The translations under genes were made by a program, and so were the position numbers. The notes under the pieces were generated by a model. The model had not been told where the DNA came from. It made no database searches and saw only the letters and a list, made by a program, of their open reading frames with translations. Shown here in pieces: positions 59,601 through 64,000 of a stretch of DNA of 64,000 nucleotides (positions are counted from its first letter, which is position 1; every line of letters starts with the position of its first letter). The DNA comes from Tomocerus qinae (lineage: Eukaryota > Arthropoda > Collembola > Entomobryomorpha > Tomoceridae): positions 27,457,013-27,521,012 of the forward strand of contig CM034547.1 of the NCBI GenBank assembly GCA_020055645.1. Reading direction: 5' to 3'.

Positions 59601-60987
59601 GAGTTCAACTGAATTATCGTTGGAGGAGATAAATAACGCTGAAATGATATGGATTCAGAAAGTACAGCTGGAGAAATTCCCGAACGAAGTGTCTCAGTTG
59701 AAACAGAAAAAGCCTTTGAGTAAATCAAGTCAATTGTTAAAATTATCCCCGTTTTTGGATAATCATGGAATTTTGAGAATGAATAGTCGAATATCTAAAG
59801 CGGATGTATGCCATGATGTTAAATACCCTATTATTCTGCCACAAAATCACCGTTTTACTAGCCTTTTGATCCACCATTATCATAGAGCTGGAGGGCATCA
59901 AGGGAAGGAAAGAACACTCAACGAAATACGACAAAAGTACTGGATAATCAAAATGAGAGTCGCAGTTCAGAAATGCTGGAAGGAGTGTCAAGTGTGTAAA
60001 AATGAAAAAGTAACCCCCAAGATTCCAGAGATGGGCGCTTTACCAATCGAAAGACTTCAAGCATTCGTAAGACCATTTACAGAATGTGGTATGGATTACT
60101 TTGGGCCCTACGAAGTTAGTATTGGTCGCAGACGTGAAAAACGATATGGTGTTTTATTTACCTGTTTGTCTACACGTGCTATACACTTAGAAATTGCCTC
60201 ATCTTTAACTACTGATTCCTGTATTATGAGTATCCGTCGCTTCATTAGTAGAAGGGGAAGCCCACGACAGATTATGAGTGATAACGGAACGAATTTCAGA
60301 GGAGCTAATAACGAATTGAAGAAATCAATACAAGAACTCAATAAAGATGAAATTCTTAGAGAAATGACAACGAGAGGAATAGAATGGAAGTTCCTGCCAC
60401 CTGGTACCCCAAATATGGGTGGGAGTTGGGAGCGTCTTATACGATGTGTTAAGACAGCATTGAGAGTAATTCTCAAAGAAAGAGCACCTAAAGATGAAGT
60501 TTTAGCTACACTTTTCGCAGAAGTTGAAAATACAGTTAATGGACGACCCTTAACAAAAGTCTCACTGGATTCTGCAGATCAAGAAGCTTTAACACCCAAT
60601 CATTTTCTGTTAGGAAGTTCTAATGGAAAAACAATCCCAGGAATCTTTGTAAATGAAGATCTATGTCTTCGGAAGCAATGGCGTATTGCACAAAGACTGG
60701 CTGATTTATTTTGGAAGAGATGGGTTAAGGAATATCTACCCACCCTTACAAAGAGGAATAAGTGGCACGAGAAGCAAAATCCTATCAAAGTTGGAGATTT
60801 GGTCATCATTGTTGACGAGAATCAGCCAAGGAACTGCTGGCCTCGTGGAGTCGTGTCGGAGATCTTCCCAGGAACAGATGGTCAGATCCGAGTTGTAAAC
60901 GTCCGGACCAACTTAGGAGTGTTTCGAAGACCAGTGTCCAAATTATGTGTGCTAGATGTCAAGCCCAGTGTTTGTAACGAGATATGA
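56632..60987 (+). CDS. BEL/Pao retrotransposon Gag-PR-RNaseH-IN polyprotein lacking the RT core
   Basis: One open frame of 1451 codons. A Gag-like region with a coiled coil (residues about 95-165) and a capsid-like part (DWPNFITEFR onward) is followed by two zinc knuckles (CVFCQLDGHTILTC near 465, CFSCLSPSHKIVDC near 500). The aspartic protease motif FLDGGSTCTML lies near 583. At residues 717-720 the frame passes from the post-protease segment (RTEIGW) straight into the segment that normally follows the RT palm (GWDDQISEGL). The RT core with its catalytic motif is absent, and the frame is kept. RNase H-like region from about 763 (FCDASERAFATAAY, WTDSKTVICWL), integrase HHCC from about 1081, and integrase catalytic residues D1155, D1217 and E1267 are present. 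It is a deletion derivative or, less likely, a retained host ORF. Confidence 0.9.
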   Translation: MEQMKSTAQVVEKEHGLDVRRSCRKMYGKILDTGGTGKGSAWKNVEYPASVLQKCRHRQKDPVGAISETRDRDILTSTGRNLFSSVASSTSKSLSKNSNISKEKSSGAASKAISERRRLEAELEEMEIVAKHEKLLAAKRKEILLVKIREQEENDDKGQVIDDLDVEEVSSYQKTDDWIKEQSDFTEKIPPTECSPVKSIKCHSKSEETKNMQSGMTDLLSRFTDAITSLANKKTDDTSHKILARNAMGRDLPIFSGSPEDWPNFITEFRRSTKACGYTDVENMHRLQKCLKGKAKETVNSLLIVPENVQNVIETLEIRFGKPDYIIEVLIDKAKKTPSPSEHKLHSIIDYANAVRNLVTTMEVLGSTGHIWNPQLLSELVGKLPSHLKIDWAKCVHYECKGKASLIHFSDWMYDLANAISNVNLPQPFEPRSNNNNEKRNDWKKPQREMIFALKDKSEDDRKACVFCQLDGHTILTCKKFLKLNSKRRRDFARDKGLCFSCLSPSHKIVDCKKKKTCGIDDCPRKHHVLLHDQDFIAEKSKPENVHSLESTNCVQTVYSNSILLKVLPVVLQGPLGKMRTYAFLDGGSTCTMLEADVAKKLGLSGKIEPLCTQGTHNLKNEDKMSRRVSLEIKGENSDEVYILNDVRTTDNLELRAQSVDVRKLAQKWSHIKPEYVKSLQNAKPTILIGQNYQFLIDPEEIVSGPPNAPVMSRTEIGWDDQISEGLFRKWSTWIDELHNISQVAIPRCYSTKIPESSSIQLHIFCDASERAFATAAYFRVCMEDICETSLVCAKTRVAPLRQMSIPRLELQAAVMASRMANTIISEHEIKIDECHFWTDSKTVICWLRSDTRRYKPFVGHRVSEILELTEVSSWHWVSTHENVADEATRDNSESSFHPNSRWFIGPDFLQKKENEWPTEDKKLISEIDEDVLELKKSNFVASKFVVQHFYLPEIERFSHSEWHKLLRTTSWMYRFIHNFQFKAKKLDTVSSTELSLEEINNAEMIWIQKVQLEKFPNEVSQLKQKKPLSKSSQLLKLSPFLDNHGILRMNSRISKADVCHDVKYPIILPQNHRFTSLLIHHYHRAGGHQGKERTLNEIRQKYWIIKMRVAVQKCWKECQVCKNEKVTPKIPEMGALPIERLQAFVRPFTECGMDYFGPYEVSIGRRREKRYGVLFTCLSTRAIHLEIASSLTTDSCIMSIRRFISRRGSPRQIMSDNGTNFRGANNELKKSIQELNKDEILREMTTRGIEWKFLPPGTPNMGGSWERLIRCVKTALRVILKERAPKDEVLATLFAEVENTVNGRPLTKVSLDSADQEALTPNHFLLGSSNGKTIPGIFVNEDLCLRKQWRIAQRLADLFWKRWVKEYLPTLTKRNKWHEKQNPIKVGDLVIIVDENQPRNCWPRGVVSEIFPGTDGQIRVVNVRTNLGVFRRPVSKLCVLDVKPSVCNEI

Positions 60988-61011
60988 TCTCTTTACGGGC
61001 TGGAGAATAGT

Positions 61012-61303
61012 GAGCGTCGGCGTCTACAAGCGGAGCTGGAGGAAATGGAAATTGTTGCAAAGCACGAAAAATTATTGGCCGCCAAGCGGAAGGAAATTCT
61101 TCTTGCCGAAATTAGGGAACAGGAAGAAAATGAAAATAACAGTCAAGTAATAGATGATTTGGACGTTGAAGAAGTCAGTTCTTTTCAGAAAACAGATGAC
61201 TGGATAAAGGAGCAGTCGGATTTCACCGAAAAAATTCCTCCAACAGAATATAGTCCAGTCAAGTCTGTCAAATGTCATAGCAAGTCTGGAGATGAATCAT
61301 CAA
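61012..61303 (+). pseudogene. Truncated second BEL gag fragment
   Basis: Repeats 56969-57250 of the Gag coding region with a few per cent differences (for example Val-Lys to Ala-Glu, Asp-Asp-Lys-Gly to Glu-Asn-Asn-Ser). It begins 24 bp past the ORF stop, directly after GGGCTGGAGAA, which looks like a polypurine tract where a 3' LTR would be expected. The frame ends at a stop just inside the flanking repeat. It comes from a related but not identical element. Confidence 0.8.
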
Positions 61304-61442
61304 TATAAAATATTGTTATGGAAATCTGTAATTTCATTGGCTAAATCAACTTGGAATCGACCAATACCATGACGGTCAAAATGTCCTCAGAATGCAATCG
61401 TGGTTCCCCTTGGCAGTCTTGATCAATATGTATATTGTATAT
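61304..61442. repeat. 139-bp direct repeat flanking the BEL insertion, right copy
   Basis: Matches 56195-56333 without visible difference, including the foldback-element end TTGATCAAT and the following ATGTATATTGTATAT. Confidence 0.85.
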
Positions 61443-61865
61443 ATGTATACAACACTTATCTCTAAATGGAGGAGCCAACAGCATATCAGTTATTTAAACA
61501 ATTTTCTGGAATACGAAACCTTGTTTGATTATAATTAACTCCTCGTTTATTCCATATTTGTAGCCGTCTTTAGCTGTGATCTTATTGTAAATTTTTATGA
61601 ACGTAGCAAGGTCAAAGAGTTGGACAATTATTATGAAGAGAGATAGAAAGCTATGAAGAGGATCACAATGAATTTCGTCAACTTGAACTTAATGGATCAT
61701 TTTGTAAAAGTTCTTGAATCTAAAAATACATTTGGCGATTAACACATAATATGAAGCAAATAACGGCAGGATTCTTCTGCTCCGAAACCGACACGACCGA
61801 TAAACAGTGTCTTAAAAATAGTTATTTTGTATTTTACATATTTTTAAATGCCCAATTATACTTAC

Positions 61866-63462
61866 TTTAATTTCTTTGATCCCCAATGGAATAATTTTTC
61901 CATCTTCCAAAGACTCAGGATCCAGTTTACGGTTAGAAATATTCTCTAAAACCAGTCCAGTTATGTCCTGTATGAAATAATAGTAAATAAATACATACCA
62001 TTCCATTCCATGAGATTTGAGACAAAGAAACATCGATAGCCTGAATTAATGTTTTCAATAATGTACCCCTACGCATACCTTCATGTGCTAAATTTTAGTA
62101 CATAGAGGTACGCGTGGGGTACATTATCGAAAACATTAATTGTCCCTCGTTATTCGAAAATTATCGGAATCGGGTTTCAATTCATCATATGTTCCATATA
62201 CAACCAAAGTAATTGTCCAACAAATCTCTAGTATTTAACACTTCAGTGTCTGCAATAGTTGAAATAGTAGAGAAAGTTGATTTCTCTTGCACCACAGTAA
62301 TGCTATATGTAACTTTCACTAAAAAGAAAGTTGCGTCATATATAACTATAACTCTGTTAAAATATAATTAATCACAGACAAGCATAAAAGTACATAGTAT
62401 AATAGTATATCCCGTATAGTATTACATAGCACACAAGCCAATAGTCAATATTTGAACAAAAATTTGAACATCAAAAACACATTTGATTAAAAGGTATAGG
62501 GGAGACACAATGACACATTGTAAAAAGCCTTGTAATAAATTTTGATTACTTAAATGTGCACCGTACATTTCTGAAAATATGTGAGTGTGTCATAGGGCGT
62601 GGAACTGTTGACTTAATTTAGAAAGCAAAAAGTGTCTTAGATGGTCATTTCCTTGAAACTGAGCTCTCCAAAGAAGAGCTGACTTTCACCAACCGAATAT
62701 CTTAATTGCTTTTTACAGAGGTCCAGGTTCAGGTCATAAAAAGATAGATTTTAACACTTAAAACGTCTCTTGTCTATTTGTCTATCATCTGTTAAAAATT
62801 ACAGTTTAAAATATAGAAGATACCTTCAATAATACTGATTTGGAAGACACATATAGATATCCGTCCCCTTCCCACTTCTTATGTTTTCTTGTAGACACCT
62901 TGGACCACATTACACTGTAGTACCTGCACCTGTGTTAGTAAAATAAAAATAAAAAGAACCAATTTCCATTGCCACTTTTCAGATGTGTACAAATATACTG
63001 CACATAATATTTAAGGTGTACTATGTATGTATATAAAATGGTGTACTTGTCATCATCAATAATTAATTTGGAATCGTCTGTTTTGCTGTTGTTTTGTGGT
63101 AAAGACGGACTTGAAGGTGTCAAATTTAATGAGCTTTTACCACTTTTGAATCTTGATTGAGATATAGGTACCGTACTTGAATGTACAATTGGATCATGTT
63201 TCAAAACTTGAAGATCTGAGTGGGCATCGTAATGGCCATTTATCTTTTCCATTTGGGCTTGAGTAACACGTATATTTTTGTTGTTTCTCCTTATTATCTG
63301 AAAAAATGGGCTTAAGGTGCGTTTTCTTTTTGTAGTAGAGTCTTCAAAAAACTTGCTGTTCTCCCCACGGTCTACATCTACAGAAAACGAACTCTGAATT
63401 TCGTCATCCTTACCCACATTGATTGCCTGGTCTGCCCGGATGTGTCTCATATTATTATTCAT
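61866..63462 (-). CDS. RAD54B-like N-terminal domain (ATPase exons not found)
   Basis: Three in-phase exons: 63047-63462 (may extend upstream to an acceptor near 63479), 62824-62923 and 61866-61967. The first gives a basic, Ser-rich N-tail (KRKRTLSPFFQIIRRN). The second, YYSVMWSKVSTRKHKKWEGD, matches the conserved RAD54B N-terminal block (YSVMWCK..KKHKKWEGD). The third continues GLVLENISNRKL ... GKIIPLGIKEI, parallel to the RAD54B segment ending GGKEIEV. A strong AAA|GTAAGT donor closes the last exon. RAD54B is a Swi2/Snf2 DNA translocase of homologous recombination, but no Snf2 helicase motif is found between here and 54 kb, where the foldback and BEL elements lie. Either the gene is broken or it encodes an N-domain-only product. 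Confidence 0.75.
62044..62141. repeat. 98-bp imperfect palindrome in RAD54B-like intron
   Basis: Arms begin AATTAATGTTTTC and end GAAAACATTAATT, with ATAATGTACCCC / GGGGTACATTAT inside and a centre near CTAAATTTTAG. It looks like a small MITE or a hairpin-forming relic. Confidence 0.65.
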
Positions 63463-64000
63463 TTGAACAATGCTTGGACCTGGACAAAGTTATTCCAATT
63501 ATGAATTAAAAATAAAATTACGGTGTCAGTATGTATTTATATATATAATAATAATTAGGCTTTAGATAGCGGGTTCTTGTTTCCTCCAAGTTGCCACATA
63601 ACCTGGGCTGTTAGGCTTTAAAAATAAAAATAATTTTTTATTATGTTAGGTCAGGAAAGAGTGCAGTGGTGACAGAAGGAAACGGAGGCAATATTATAAA
63701 TTCAGCCGTTAATTACACCACTGAATTACAACAGTGGAATAACTAAATATATTATAGACATTTAAAACCGAATAATATTATTTACTTCCTTATTGTTTCA
63801 CAATGCCTAATAACGATACTACTATTATACTTGCTTGATATATGTACCTAGCTAAGGCTAGGGCAAGGTCATGTAAAAAAAATTCCCCGCCATAAAATAC
63901 ACAAAGCTTAGCATCATCCATCACGCATTCCTTGCTTGAGCAGAGAATAGAGAAGATGAACATTACTAGTATTTCATTGGTTTCACACTCAGGTTGCCAA
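63463..64000. other. Upstream flank of the RAD54B-like gene
   Basis: The first 20 bp may be in-frame coding continuing from 63462 (acceptor GTCCAG near 63479). Beyond that I see only AT-rich sequence and no feature I can support. Confidence 0.35.

Noticed and set aside
61866-61890. Read-through of the RAD54B-like exon into VSIIGHLK, resembling the next RAD54B residues
   Set aside because: The GTAAGT donor is strong and the similarity ends at once.

Overview
The window is nuclear DNA of an animal, most likely an arthropod. It is AT-rich, the genes are split by many GT-AG introns, and it holds a spenito/RBM15 gene, a tandem pair of Methuselah-type GPCRs, a testis-specific serine kinase-type gene and a BEL/Pao retroelement. 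Exons were joined by hand from splice signals, reading phase and family knowledge. For the five genes called complete, the summed exon lengths divide by three. The species cannot be named from this; a springtail or another intron-rich arthropod is a guess.

Layout. 1-1157 (-): N-terminal exons of an SLC12 Na-K-Cl cotransporter, cut by the window edge. 1158-7731: non-coding, with a 249-bp hAT-type MITE. 7732-13098 (-): complete seven-exon spenito/RBM15 gene (901 aa, three RRMs plus SPOC). 13099-15183: tandem repeats and a second hAT MITE. 15184-23194: about 8 kb of satellite-bearing repeat, best explained as two adjacent minus-strand, non-coding Helitrons. 23652-26092 (-): six-exon Shaker-like Kv channel (630 aa) whose S4 is one charged triplet short. 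27662-29982 (-): TSSK-type kinase (384 aa). 30473-32197: a third hAT MITE and a 1.1-kb TA-flanked MITE. 34223-34295 (-): tRNA-Arg(CCU). 34770-38660 and 42701-45825 (both -): two Methuselah-like GPCRs with matching intron phases. 49851-54065 (+): an eight-exon gene for a 787-aa coiled-coil, SUMO-motif, zinc-finger protein, all seven introns in phase 1. 55469-56318: a foldback element. 56334-61303: a BEL/Pao element with one 1451-codon ORF that has lost the reverse transcriptase core but keeps Gag, protease, RNase H and integrase. 61866-63462 (-): exons for the N-terminal domain of a RAD54B-like protein, with no ATPase exons downstream.

There are no operons. The genes are mostly unrelated housekeeping, signalling or germline genes; only the two GPCRs are a local gene family. 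The most unusual items are the RT-less BEL ORF with its 139-bp flanking duplication, the RAD54B fragment beside it, the shortened Kv S4, the paired Helitrons, and the uniformly phase-1 gene.
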